Shown here: positions 11,671 to 23,900 of the stretch, in pieces
Position numbering within the stretch: position 1 is the first letter of the stretch
How the letters are laid out: each line of letters begins with the position of its first letter
From: Gibbula magus
Taxonomy: Eukaryota; Mollusca; Gastropoda; Trochida; Trochidae
Length of the DNA stretch: 64,000 nt
Direction of reading: 5' to 3'
Assembly (NCBI GenBank): GCA_936450465.1
Contig: OW388302.1
Location: forward strand, 61,247,387-61,311,386
Notes under the pieces: model-generated
What the model was told of the DNA's origin: nothing
What the model saw: only the letters and a program-made list of their open reading frames with translations
The model's database searches: none
Made by a program: the position numbers and the translations under genes

Positions 11671-12080
11671 CCTTCAAGTGATTCGTATATCTACATTGCG
11701 ATAGCTTTCCAGAAGCTGTGGTAAAGTGGTTTGTTGTCTGAGAAATCACAGATGTTAATCACGAAGGATTGGCTGCAATTGCATTGTCCTAATAGTTACT
11801 GAAATAAATGTAGTTTAAGTCTGAGAAATCACCGATGTTTATCATGAAGGAGTGGCTGTACATGCAGTGTCCTTGACATATTACATATTACAGCATTTCT
11901 CAGAATCATCTTATCGCACCGTGCCAAAACTGATTTAACGTATCTTAAAGATGTTTGTTCCATATGTGTATTATATAAGGTGTATATATTATAATCAGTT
12001 CAGCCTACACAAAGTTCATGATACCCGATTCCCATATGTTGCCACATCTATTTAACATGGTCAATCTCTTCAGATGCAAC
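11671..12080 (-). promoter_or_regulatory. 5' flank of unit B with doubled upstream motif
   Basis: The block GTCTGAGAAATCAC..GATGTT..ATCA.GAAGGA.TGGCTG occurs twice, at about 11737-11790 and 11820-11876. In E, F and G it occurs once. The box near 11719-11728 that reads CACTTTATAA on the minus strand in E to G reads CACTTTACCA here, so the TATA-like motif is lost. Regulatory function is inferred from conservation of position across units. Confidence 0.4.
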
Positions 12081-12084
12081 ATAT

Positions 12085-12236
12085 ATAGAGATTATTACCC
12101 GAGGAAGTCTGTCATATGACTTTTACGAAACGAGTGTGAATTTTTGTATTGCCCGAGCGAGAGCGAGGGTTATACATAAATTTGCATGAGTTTTGTAAAA
12201 GTCATATGGCACATTCTCGAGTGTAATAATATCTTT
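12085..12236. mobile_element. Foldback element, copy 1 (CATATGACTTTTACGAAAC arms)
   Basis: Arms GTCATATGACTTTTACGAAA and TTTTGTAAAAGTCATATG flank a GAGCGAGAGCGAGGG-containing loop. Related copies lie upstream of C (21438-21590) and D (32383-32505, truncated right arm). No coding capacity. All three copies lie about 415-420 bp beyond the ATG of their gene, so they were duplicated with the units. Confidence 0.5.
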
Positions 12237-13440
12237 ATTACCCATTCTATTCCATTTCATTCGTGTAAAAAAAGTCAGGAAACGGCTCACTTCCATTGCG
12301 ACGGCAAGCTACAGGGACGTCACAAACAATCGTTTTATGACGTCACAGTAGACAAAAAAGGTAAGTCGCGGTGAAACAATGGTTGCTAGGCAAACTTGAT
12401 ATGTGCACATGTGCCAGTATCAAAAATATTAACTCGGTTATTTTCAACCATATGGGTAATAAAATAACCTATGTATTAGTTAAGCAACACATTATTTTGA
12501 AAATGACATGTATATTATACTGGTAAATTTTTTAAATATCACCATCCACAATTGTGTCTTTCCTGACACAATGTTTGATAGCATAAGCCTATTTATGTAC
12601 CGGTATACGGTATTATTAGGGACAGTTTCAGTGATGATGTAACTGAAGTTTTACCTTACATGAGTATACCTTTCCTGCTCAGCTTGCGCTATTAAGGTTA
12701 GGTTTAACAGATCTAAAATAATGATTTTTTACTTACTTATCATTGCCCAACGCTTCCCCCTGAAGCGTACCTTATCATAGATTACACAGAATAAAAAGGG
12801 ACGCTACCTGATATAGGTGGCGCTCGAGCCACGTGACATCGGTAACGTCATCATTCCCTATTTTGTTGAGCGAGCATACTGTCACATGTGTGTTCTACCT
12901 TTGTTTGTTATATTTCCTCATCATGCAGCTGAACTAATTCTTGCTAATTACTCGGCTGTTTGTCGGAGTTTGGTTGGCTATTGGGACCTGTTTGTCTAGT
13001 CATTCTGTATGGTCGGGCATGGGTTGCATGTGCTAGGTGGGCTAGTTGTGACAGGTGTCAATTGCTTGTCTGTCAACCAGGCGTTTACACAAATATGCTA
13101 CTAATAAATGATTAAAAAACACTCAAATTAAAAGATATTAATAAAGGTAATATTTTGATGAATTCATATTTCGCAACTTAATAAAGACAATTGACATTTG
13201 TTGAAAAATAAAAACAATGAGAACTGAAGCCATTCATCGGCGCTGCGAGTGGGGAAAAGTTTGCTACGTCATAACAGCAAATTGTTTATTAGTTTTATGA
13301 CACGCTATGTGTTACTCTGTGAACTTTCTATCAATGTATATCTTTTTTTATTAAAATGTTGTAAAATAAGGTAAAATATAGCGTGTTTTCATTTCATGTA
13401 ATGCACAAAATCCAATATGGCGGATTTTGCCGACAGAACG
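12237..13440. repeat. Spacer block S, copy 1
   Basis: The block recurs at 22721-23900 and 32511-33550. Between the first two copies, 12700-13020 and 23170-23490 are almost base-for-base identical, with much lower identity outside. It has several TGACGTCA-like sites. A 60-codon GTG-started plus-strand frame at 12817-12999 is identical at 23287-23469 but is not kept in the third copy, so it is not called as a gene. Confidence 0.55.
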
Positions 13441-16180
13441 CTCTCTTTAACTAAGTGCGCCCAGTAACACAAGTGAGTACTCAGAGAACTGAGACTGAAC
13501 AAGTATCGAGCATCTTTGAGTAGCTGGATATTTGCTCTGTACAAATGTCAATTGTATGTGTGTATGGTTTAGATAGACCTTCTTAGCTGACTCAATGTCT
13601 GATATCGTAATCTGTTTTATGTATTGAGAGAAAGACAAAGTGACAGGGTTTATTTTGACATTAGGTGATTAATTGTCAAATAATAAATAATAGGATATTT
13701 AAATAAGTGTTTTTACTGTTGAGTTCATTTGATGAAATAATCACTTGTCCTTGTTTACAAGTAATAACAGTAAAACGTGATTACCTTGTTACTGACTTTG
13801 AAACAACTGGTGAAATACTGCTTTATTAATGCATACTGTATAAGTGAATACATATCCTGATATCTACGCTCATAGTACCTGCATATGCAGTTTATTCTCG
13901 TGAGACAGTATTGCATCCATAAACTGTCGACACAACACGGGCTGGTGTCTCAAGAAATTCACTTCAATATGTCACAACAAGTCAGATTTAGAAATTAAAA
14001 GAAATTAAAATAGTATCTGACAGCTAACAAAAGCCGTTTTAATTGTTGACAATGAGCTTGAGAAATATCAATAATCTGCTATCCTTCCCTATATGTGAAT
14101 AGAAATAGATAAAAACATTTTCCTCCCAGGTGATCGAACTCTTTTAAAACTCTAAAATGAACGAATTTTCATTTTTTATATTTACATTGAGTGATTCGAA
14201 TTCCGATCCCAATGGGATTCAGATGTATATTATTTCCTTGTATTTGGGATTTCAATATTATAGTGTGCTTTATCACTTGCATCATATGCAGAACGTATCC
14301 CAACCCTTATATCAATAGAAATCGCGAAAAGTTTTGCCCCAAATCAAAGTAGTTTACTTAGTACATTATCTGTTCAAACAGTCTACTTAAGAAATTAGAT
14401 GTTAAAGGGGCAGTAGCACGTTTTTTCGCTGAAATAAGTCGAATGAATTGTATGAAATGTATTTGAAAAATAATCTTAACAACAGTAAAACACCCTTCTC
14501 TCTTCGGAAAATCAAGTTAAAAATGAATGTACATGGTTCTGTAAAGCCTTGGGAATCGTTTTTGTCATTCGAAATATTAAAATGCAATTTTCGCTTTATA
14601 CGCAACACCGTTTTTGAATCTACGGAAAACTTGTTTGTGTAATAAGATGTTTTACCCTCTAAAGTAAATAGAAATGACATATACTCTCATTATAAATGGG
14701 AAATTTGAAAAAATAAAATTTGAAAAAAAAACGTGCTACTGCTCCTTTAAACTATCCCTGGTACATAACATATGGCTTGTTAACACATAAACAATAACTA
14801 AACAATAAATTTCCCTCCTTGGAATGAAATGGTTAGGTAAAATTGACATAAGAAGATTAAAGGCTTTGTTAAAATCTTATGATATTGATATTCTGCAACT
14901 TAAATTTTCTTATCAGGGACATTTTAGCCTTGTTTACATCACATTGAGAGAAGACAGCTCGTTGAACATTTGAGAGTCAGTGGGTATATAATGAGTTTCC
15001 GAAGCTTTTGTTAAATTCATCATGACCATGTATGACTTGTCTTTGCAAGGCTTGTTTATATCAGACAGATAGATTCACTTCGTAAAATACTCTTGAGGCC
15101 AACAGTATAAATCATTTACACAAACTTCCATGGATGTTTTAATGTTCCTTACGTCGTCTTAACATGGTGACTTGTATGACTTGATTGTACAATGATTTGT
15201 TTATATCTGACCCCAGCAAACATAGTTTCATAAGTCCAAAAATCAGCTCAACATAATCGTGACGTTGTTTGAAAAACTTCACTCTCCAAAGTATGTCAGA
15301 TTCAAGTTGTTGAAGTTTAGCCGGGACCATCTTTCCAATTGGACTATTGTGATCTAAATATAAAAAATGATGAAGAGTGGGGGAGGGGGGTACCAACATG
15401 ACCCCTGTCATGTTTAAAATGTTGTAAATGTGTACAGAATGAGGCACATTTATTGATTTTCACACAGAATATGTCTCATATGTTGATGGTCAGTTGTTCT
15501 TGACTCATGAATAAAGGCCAACACTATTCATTTTTAGAGTACGACGTCGACAACTCAAGGTATTTGTAATTGAAAATCATACATATGATAAAACCAACTA
15601 AGGTGTAAACTTTCTTTTGCCAGGCAGGTTATGATTAAACTCAAGAATAAGATATGTAATCATCCTTTCTTGTCCCTGCATTTGGTAACTCCCGTTTGAA
15701 TAAAGGGGAAGTGTCATTTATGATTAGGTTTAACTCATTGGCTATATGTCAATTATATCTAAACATATTTCATGCAAAATATGTTTTCTGCAATAGAATG
15801 CAGACGTTTTAGCAAAGGAAAGTAGATATTGAAAGTATATTTCTTCAGATATATACAAACTTTAAAACACAACTGAAAATCCTAGATATATGCGCCCAAC
15901 TATCGAGGGTGATAAACACATACAGCTGCATACCAGAAAGTTTGTTCACCTAGGTGTGTATTTCAGTGCAATTGTCATGTTATTTGTGTCTTATAAATAG
16001 ACCGATCACTGCATTGTATGAAAACAGTTGAGCGTTCCATAACATAATCTGATTTGATGCCTCATAGTAAACAGTTACAGTTTTGGCAACTCTTTGAAGT
16101 GACCAGGGGTAAGTCTTCCAAAACTACAGTTTTTATTTTCATCTTTGATAGATTCAGTAAGTGATCAACTGTGTAAACAT
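13441..16180. repeat. Spacer block R, copy 2
   Basis: Second copy of the block at 3395-5830, interrupted by a MITE at 14402-14750. The candidate minus-strand exon is open here (about 15352-15139, ending MLRRRKEH and a stop). The remainder has no supported gene. Confidence 0.6.
14402..14750. mobile_element. MITE family TTAA-AGGGGCAG, copy 3
   Basis: The sequence is GATG-TTAA, AGGGGCAGTAGCACG, interior, ACGTGCTACTGCTCCT, TTAA-ACTATCCC. The empty site is visible in the other R blocks, for example 4369-4383 (GATGTTAAACTCTCCC) and in the copies at about 24878 and 34295. This shows a TTAA duplication and that insertion happened after this block had separated from its sisters. Confidence 0.8.
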
Positions 16181-16348
16181 ACATTATATATTTCCTCTTA
16201 CACTCATTAAATGTATTTGTGATGAAATTGTTCACATTTAGTCGATATTTTTATTCGAAAATTTTACGTGACGATCACTGTTTGCGTCTAAGATGATTCT
16301 CTTACGGATTGGTATAGGATCGGTTGTCATTGTATGCGACGTAAATAG

Positions 16349-16640
16349 AGAATACGAAACAACGTTCGGTTTAATAACATATTTATGAAACGAGTGAAAG
16401 CGAGTTAAATACAAATACCATCTCACGAGTTTCATAAATATATTATTAAAAGGAAACGAGTTTAGTATTTTATTTATTACTCATTGATTTAAATGTCACT
16501 TAATTCCGCAAACTCGTCGATAAATGGGACACAATCCATTGCGACAGCGGCGCTGACATTGTGACGTCATATTTTTGCCATTATGACGTCACATCAATCG
16601 GCAGCATGCGATGTTATTACACTAAGACGGTAGATTTGCT
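16349..16640. mobile_element. Foldback element, copy 2 (AATACGAAAC arms)
   Basis: Copy of the element at 5917-6180. The left arm begins AATACGAAACAACGTTC and the right arm ends GTTTAGTATTTTATTTATT. Here the loop contains GAGTGAAAGCGAG. The tail has two TGACGTCA-like sites. No coding capacity. Confidence 0.45.
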
Positions 16641-17430
16641 GTACGTACAGTGTTCTTGATGTTATTATATTTCTCAGCAATATCTAGTCTCATCATGAAC
16701 AGAGGACATTTTATGGATAACAACCTCTTTATACATGGTATGCGACGTTTCGACCCGAGTCTTGTGTCATTGTCAATCAAAGTATGCGACATTTCGACCC
16801 GAGTCTTGTGTCATTGTCAATCAAAAGGAAAGACACAATAATCTGTGTTGAAAAGTCGTGTATCATGTATAAAGAAGATGTTGTGGATTAATCAGGTCTT
16901 AAGGACGAAATTCCGGAAGACCTATTGTTTTTATTCTGATTTTCCTTTGAATTTATTGTTATTGGTCATGTATTGTTACCATTTGTACACGTTTTTGTGT
17001 GTTGGATTCTGAAACAAGTATTTGACCGATTTTCATGAAATGTTCAGAAACTATGGTCAATGAACTAAATTCGTTCTGAACGGGTTTTATATTTCAATCC
17101 CCAAAGAGGGAGATGACCCAAAATATAATAACCATAAGAGCTAATTTACCAAAAAGTAGGCCACAGCTGATGTTGATATATGTTGTAGTTATAAAGCAAT
17201 TTGACCTTGAACTCGGTCTTTATTAAAAATGGCGTTTCTTTCCGCATCATGTTCGGAAGGAGGAAACTCTAAAATGTCTTCCCCCTTACTTGATTAACAA
17301 TTCTACTTAAGGTTATTATCATAATTTTTGTTATTGTTGATGGATAACATACAGATAAAGACATGATTGACAGTATTATTTTCATTGAAATACAATAAAA
17401 CAACTTTGCAGTAATTACGGAATTCCTTGT
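16641..17430. repeat. Spacer block Q, copy 2
   Basis: Copy of 6866-7722, without the exon 1 relic and MITE. About 45 bp (ATGCGAC.TTTCGACCCGAG through GTCAATCAAA) is tandemly doubled at 16739-16826 in this copy only. The right part is the 3' flank of unit C. The AATAAA seen after B is AATAAC here. Confidence 0.5.
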
Positions 17431-20400
17431 TTATTTTGAACAGACAACACAAGACAGTTCCCAGTTATCTTTGTATGGAGGACAAGGTAGAGAGCCACAA
17501 CGTGATTCGACAATATAAAGAACCTGTCCCTCATCATTATCCTTACTGCCTGGGACAGCTTCTGCATTTGAATCAACACAGATATAATCAGCTGAAGCGA
17601 ATGTAGGAGCTCCACCCATGAGATAGCCCCAGTATTCCAGAGTCCATCCTGGATAACATTTGTTCTTCCCTGGAATCATAACATGCTTGCTCTTGGAACT
17701 CTCACAGACAACACAGGGCATGTCATCTTGGAAGAGATTTTGGAAGGGATTTCCAGCATTTGATGTCTCATACTCAGTACCGTAGATGTTGCTTGATTTG
17801 TCATGATGAATTGTGGTGTGTGCTGCATAGACCGGATCTTCAGGTAAACACACTATTGATGACGAGCCTCCTTGTTCGTTAAACCATGTTCCACCAGTGT
17901 AACCTATTAGTAAACACAATATAAACATTACCGTCAAATGCTGAATGCAATTTTAGATGATCATGCCTTTTCGACTTCATCTCTAGAACCACTCACTCTA
18001 GAGAAATGAAATTTCATGTACAAACTCCTTGGCCGATGGGGAATGTGATTTGTAGAATTGGTTATCATGTGACCTCAAATATGGGTCATTGGAGTCGTGA
18101 GGTAAAAACCGATACTCATGTTCTTCTCCAGTACAAAAAGTTTTAGAAAGCTGAAATGTAAGACCTTTTAGACATTGCCTGTCTTAAATTGTAGACTAAC
18201 TGACCTTATGGTCGCTCAGTGTCTACAACTTGGGGGAGGTAACAGTTTCACAGTAGGCCTTTGAAGTTAGTAAAATTCGATACTGTAAAGGAAATTCTCT
18301 CCACAGAGCTTGTAAAGATTTTGGTTATATGGATATAGTCACATAAGCCCGTGGAAAATTCAAATAATGAAACATACTTGGAGATAAATATTTTCAAATT
18401 ATAGTTTTAGTGAACAGTTTGTTTCACACACATAGATAGTAATTCCCTTTCAATGAGGTGTTAAGGTATTACTTTCATTTCAACTTTCAGTAAGAGGATA
18501 TTGTATCATTACACAGACTGCAATGAAGTTAGCCAAGTTACTTTTCTTCAAAAAAATATTTCTATGAGGTCAACGAGACCACGCCAAGTCTGTGGATAGT
18601 CATTGATCAACTAAGAAGATGTCAAAATAATTGAAAATATGGATATTAAAAGATATTTTAAACGCCATTGTTCTTGTACCCATGTCATTAGTGGAAGAGA
18701 CTGTGATGTCAATGTAAGACAGTCTCTAGGGCTAGGGAAGAGCTTAAAAGAATTCGTTGTCGTGGAGAGGGGCATCCCAAGCCCCAAGAATCGGGTCCCC
18801 GCAATCTACAAAATGAGAATATTTGCCACTGATTCAGCCACAGAAAATTCTGGTACTTTGTCAGTTTCCTGAAGTCTCTGAAGAAAGATAATGGAGAAAT
18901 CCTATCTTGCAGACAGGTGGCTTCGTTACACATCTTGAAGTGGCACAGTGGTACAGGGACCGGAGTACCGCGATTTGACAGCCACAGAAGCCGTCACTCA
19001 GTGCTACTGTGACATTGGTGGCAGACAAAGAGCTCGCTCTTCTTTTATCAAGATCATCCGAGCGGAGATCCAGCAAAACCAGGATAATTAACATCCAGCA
19101 GTTTCACAACATCAAGATCAGCTTCCCACTGTCGCAGCGTCTTTCAGTTAGAGGGATGTGTACCTTATCTAAATAAAATCTTAAGGAGAAAAAATAGTCT
19201 CTGATAATTACTGTTTATCTATTGACTATCTAAACTTCAAATTATCGACCAGGAATAGGCATAAATCATTTCCCTGTTTAACAAAAGATAACCTTTTTCA
19301 AATGCCTCTTCATCTCTTGGAAGATATTCTATTTGAAGCATTGATTCAACTTGAAAGCAAAAAAACCCACCAAAAAACAAATAAGTAAATGATGTTAACT
19401 AAAAGTTAACTTACCTTTATAAACTACACTACTATCAGCTGGACAAGACGTTCTTCCCCATCTGGTGAACGTGGATCCACCTGAAAAATGTATAGCTACT
19501 TTCATTTGTTAGTATACGCATAATAATCATTTTAAGTGGCTTAAACGAATTCCAGCTTTGAAATAGTGTCTATGTTTTGAACTGAAGTTTGTAAATTGAA
19601 AACAAATATCAAATGAGGTAAATATTTATCGATGCACCTTTTGTTGAAGGTACAGAAGTTCTGTTGTGCAGAGACTTAAGATGAAACACGTCCTGTTTGA
19701 GATGTCCCACATCAAGGTGTAGACTTGACAGTTCAGATGCAGATGCTGAGGTGTTGGAGCTGGGGTTGTTACAGGAACACTGGTCAAACTTGGTTTCCAG
19801 AACAGCAATCTTCAGTTGAGCAGACTTCAGTTCATCTAGGTTAAAACATAAGATGGGAAAGTTACATCTGACTGTGTGAAAATAAATAGTGTGTTAGTGT
19901 GTCTTGCGTAAGGTGAACTAAAATTGTTTCAACTTGATACATCCCAAAAGTAAAAAAAATCTAAAACAACAACCTGTCATTTCAGGAACAGCTTATTCAT
20001 TGAATATTTTCTATACAAATCATTTTACAATGTCAATACTTGCTGATAGCATCAACTTTGGAAAATAGAAAAATGAAAAGTAACACCAAATGTACATGCT
20101 TTCATCTATCATATTTTACAAGATGATGCAGGTAAGAAACGCATTTTTATTCTGTGTGACGTAGTCTTAATTTCCCCCATTAAGATCTAGTTTAAACAAA
20201 ATGGATCATATTGTTCACTCGTTGAATGAAAGTGGCAATAAAATTTTAATGTGTCACTCACAAAGTATAATTCCAAATCCAGATTAAACTAATTGAATTA
20301 CAACACTTAAAGCGGTATTTAACTTTTATTTGAAATACTAAAGTTTAAAGTTAACAAAGTAAATTTCAAAATCGTCTTAAATGCCTAAATGAAGTTGAAT

Positions 20401-21017
20401 GGAATCAATCAGTACAAGGACATAACATATAACATAACATAACATATAGTGAGACCCTGTTTATCCGCACGAAAATCGTCTGGATAGCGAAGTGTGCGGT
20501 TAAGCGAATCATTATTTTCATAGAAATGCAAAGAGAACATTTGAAATATTGCCGGGTTTCCCATTATACGGGGTGCGGGTAAACGAGGTCTGAGGAAGTT
20601 TCAAGTTTTAATAATTTTCTTGTTGAAATTTCATATCAGAAATGATGAAATCCATCTTGAATTTTAAATTAATTTTAATGCATATATCACCTGTACATTT
20701 GACTAATCTTGCTTCTGATTTCGTCACTTCTGCCGTCATGTCTTCTTTCAACTGTGTAACTTCTGCCACAGAAGCTTTATTATCTAGTGAATCATAAACA
20801 TAGACAATAGTAGTGATAAGAAGAGAAGTTTATTCGTACCTTCCAATCTTGTAACAACAGCCGCAGATGCTTTGTTCTCCAGTGATTGTTCCAACAGAGC
20901 GATGTGACTCAACAAACTAGAAACATCTAAACTGCCGTCGGTTTTAGTCATGGGCATAATCAACCCATTTATTGTGTAGAGACACAGAGCTGCAAGGATG
21001 GCAAGTCGTGTATGCAT
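17431..21017 (-). CDS. Unit C: secreted coiled-coil protein with short-chain collagen C4-like C-terminal domain, 335 aa
   Basis: Exons (minus strand): 21017-20840, 20783-20691, 19835-19638, 19480-19415 and 17903-17431; joined 1008 nt, the same structure and length as B. Signal peptide MHTRLAILAALCLYTING. The coiled coil of exons 1a, 1b and 2 has Leu to Phe before DQCSC (TKFDQCSC) and a Lys in LKSLHN. Exon 3 is consensus (GGSTFTRWGRTSCPADSSVV). The terminal exon holds GTWFNEQGG, CLPEDP, YGTEYE, PCVVCESSKSKHVMIPG, YPGWTLEYWGYLMGG, HCGSLPCPPY-type (here RCGSLPCPPY) and CVVCSK. B and C are the closest pair in the array. They share the mini-intron, the RPL18A retrocopy and the doubled upstream motif, so C and B descend from one recent duplication. 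All coding exons are open. Confidence 0.85.
18721..19202 (+). pseudogene. RPL18A (eL20) processed retrocopy, decayed, in intron 3 of unit C
   Basis: This is the same insertion as in unit B, at the same point of the intron, with the same deletions and frameshifts. The target duplication is exact here: AGTCTCT at 18721-18727 and 19196-19202, the second following AATAAA and an A-rich tail. It is a duplicate of the B copy and not a second retrotransposition. Confidence 0.85.
20691..20839 (-). other. Exon 1b and 56-nt mini-intron of unit C
   Basis: The intron is 20839-20784 (GTACGA to CACTAG), and exon 1b is 20783-20691, reading DNKASVAEVTQLKEDM. Intron length and ends are the same as in B. Exon 1b differs from B at several codons with no break in frame, which supports coding use. 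Confidence 0.65.
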
Positions 21018-21437
21018 CCTTCAAGTTATTCGTATATCTGCATTGTGATAGCTTTTCCGAAGCTGTGGTAAAGTGGTTTGTTGTCTGAGAAATCACAGAT
21101 GTTAATCACGAAGGATTGGCTGCAATTGCAGTGTCTTACGAGTAGTTACTGAAATAAATGTAGTTTAAGTCTGAGAAATCACCGATGTTTATCATGAGCG
21201 ATTGGCTGTACACGCAGTGTCCTTGACATATTACAACATTACAGCATTTCTCAGAATCATCTTATCGCACCGTTCAAAAACTGATTAAACGTATCTTAAA
21301 GATGTTTGTTCAAAATGTATATCATATAAGGTGTATATATTATAATCAGTTCAGATTACACAAAGATCATGATACCCGATTCCCATATGTTGCCACATCT
21401 ATTTAACATGGTCAATCTCTTCAGATGCAACATATAT
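21018..21437 (-). promoter_or_regulatory. 5' flank of unit C with doubled upstream motif
   Basis: GTCTGAGAAATCACAGATG occurs at about 21085 and GTCTGAGAAATCACCGATG at about 21170, as in B and D. The TATA-like box of E to G is absent (TTTACCACAGC on the minus strand). Function inferred only. Confidence 0.35.
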
Positions 21438-21590
21438 GGAGATTATTACCCGAGGAAGTCTGTCATATGACTTTTACGAAACGAGTGTGAATGTGTGTAT
21501 TGCCCGAGCGAGAGCGAGGGTTATACATAAATTTGCACAAGATTCGTAAAAGTCATATGTCACACTTTCGAGTGGAATAATGTCTCTGTT
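21438..21590. mobile_element. Foldback element, copy 2 (CATATGACTTTTACGAAAC arms)
   Basis: Second copy of 12085-12236. The arms match better here (GACTTTTACGAAACGAG against ATTCGTAAAAGTCATATG). No coding capacity. Confidence 0.5.
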
Positions 21591-21699
21591 ATTTTCAACC
21601 ATATGGGTAATAAAATTACTTATGTATTAGTTAAGCAAAACATTATTTTGAAAATGACTTGTATATTATACTGGTATATCTTTGAAATATCTATTAGTA

Positions 21700-22720
21700 T
21701 TAGTATTTATCATACAATGTATGGTGTTCTCGGCAGGATAAAGGCTACGGATATTTTCGGTATCCGTTGGGGTCACATACGGATAAAGATGCAAATTACA
21801 GAGGTCAAGTGACGGAACTTCTTTTGTTAATGACGTCACACGCATTAACATTTCGAACGCCTGTAAAAAACGTAAATTGTCGTAACAGTTGTAACAGCGA
21901 AACAGCTTCATTTAAATATACATGCTTTTTTTCTTATACATTAATTTGAGAAATGACAAAACAAACAGTGTGCAATGCATGGTGCGGCAAACTTTGTTTG
22001 TTTGGCAGTGCCAAAAGTTTGGCAAAACATGGTCATCGCGAGTTGAAATCTACCGAGCAAACTATTTATAGATACTCACAGGTAACAAAGGCAGTTTGAG
22101 TCACATTCATTTATCGAACGTCAATCTTCACTGTTCCATAATGTGACTTTTGAAAAGGGGATTTTAGAATTCGCTGCCTAACATTCACGGTTTAGCCCTC
22201 CGTGTGATGTGTGAGCCGCCATTTGCAACCGGGAGGAAGGGAAGCAAGATGGACTCCCCTACACTCATGACTCCACGAAAGGACGCGAGGTCGAATTCGC
22301 TGTCCTCACCTTTAATATTTTTTTATTTGAAAACGTATTAAAAACATTGAATATTATGATCATGCCAAAAATAAAAATTATTTTCACTGAAAGCATAATT
22401 TAGGAGGCGTTATTTTGTGTCATTTTTCTGTGGGAATAGCAAGCAGTTCATTTGCATATATCAATACGCGTAGTTACAGTAAAGTTCATCTTTGAAATTA
22501 ATGTTGTCATGCTGTTTTGCGCAAAATGAATGAAGAATGACATTGTATGATAAAGAAGTTATCATGCTCGTGTGTTTTGGGATGGTAAATATCCTGCATT
22601 AGGAATAAACACAATGTATTTAGCTCGCCAAGGCTCGCAAAATACAATGTTTATTCCTAATGCAGGATATTGACCATCCCAAAACACACTCTCATGATAA
22701 CCTCTATATATTAGTCATTC
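21700..22720. other. Insertion unique to the C-D spacer, with a large palindrome
   Basis: Compared with the sister spacers upstream of B and D, about 1 kb is extra here, between two stretches that continue the normal spacer. It contains no convincing gene. Its right end is a long perfect-looking hairpin (22558-22704). The unique part may be one or more transposons, type unknown. Confidence 0.4.
22558..22704. repeat. Long inverted repeat (about 66-bp arms)
   Basis: The left arm runs GTTATCATG..GTGTGTTTTGGGATGG..ATATCCTGCATTAGG and on to AATAAACA. The right arm is its inverse, ending CATGATAAC, with only a few mismatches. The loop is about 10 bases (CGCCAAGGCT). It is far too long for an RNA terminator and is best explained as a foldback element. 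Confidence 0.65.
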
Positions 22721-23900
22721 TGTTCGATTTTATTTGCGTAACAATAGTCAGGAAATGGCTCACTTCCATTGCGACGGCAAGCTACAGTGACGTCACAAAC
22801 AATCGTTTTATGACGTCACAGTAGACGAAAAAAACCGTCGCGGTGAAACAATGGTTGCTACGCAAAAGTGATATGTGCACATGTGCCAGTATCAAAAATA
22901 TTAACTCGGTTATTTTCAACCATATGGGTTATAAAATGACCTATGTATTAGTTAAGCAACACATTATTTTGAAAATGACATGTATATTATACTGGTAAAT
23001 TTTTGAAATATCACCATCCACAATTGTGTCTTTCCTGACACAATGTTTGATAGCATAAGCCTATTTATGTACCGATATAAGTATTATTAGGGACAGTTTC
23101 AGTGATGATGTAACTGAAGTTTACCTTACATGAGTATACCTTTCCTGCTAAGCTTGCGCTATTAAGGTTAGGTTTAACAGATCTAAAATAATGATTTTTT
23201 ACTTACTTATCATTGCCCAACGCTTCCCCCTGAAGCGTACCTTATCATAGATCACACAGAATAAAAAGGGACGCTACCTGATATAGGTGGCGCTCGAGCC
23301 ACGTGACATCGGTAACGTCATCATTCCCTATTTTGTTGAGCGAGCATACTGTCACATGTGTGTTCTACCTTTGTTTGTTATATTTCCTCATCATGCAGCT
23401 GAACTAATTCTTGCTAATTACTCGGCTGTTTGTCGGAGTTTGGTTGGCTATTGGGACCTGTTTGTCTAGTCATTCTGTATGGTCGGGCATGGGTTGCATG
23501 TGCTAGGCGGGCTAGTCGTGACTGGTGTCAACTGCTTGTCTGCCAACCAGGCGTTTACACAAATATGCTACTAATAAATGATTAAAACACACTCAAATTA
23601 AAATATATTAATAAAGGTAATATGTTGATGAATTCATATTTCACAACTTAATAAAGACAAGCGTACATTTGTTGAAAAATAAAAACAATGAGAACTGAAG
23701 CCATTCATCGGCGCTGTGAGTGGGGAAAAGTTTGCTACGTCATAACAGCAAATTGTTTATTAGTTTTATGACACGCTATGTGTTACTCTGTGAACTTTCT
23801 ATCAATGTATATCTTTTTTTATAAAAATGTTGTAAAATTAGGTAAAATATAGCGTGTTTTCATTTCATGTAATGCACAAAATCCAATATGGCGGATTCTG
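22721..23900. repeat. Spacer block S, copy 2
   Basis: Copy of 12237-13440, preceded by the 1-kb insertion. See copy 1 for the identical stretch. No supported gene. Confidence 0.55.

Noticed and set aside
12817..12999. 60-codon frame identical at 23287-23469
   Set aside because: It begins with GTG, has no splice or start context, and is not kept in the third spacer copy. Identity of the DNA explains identity of the frame.
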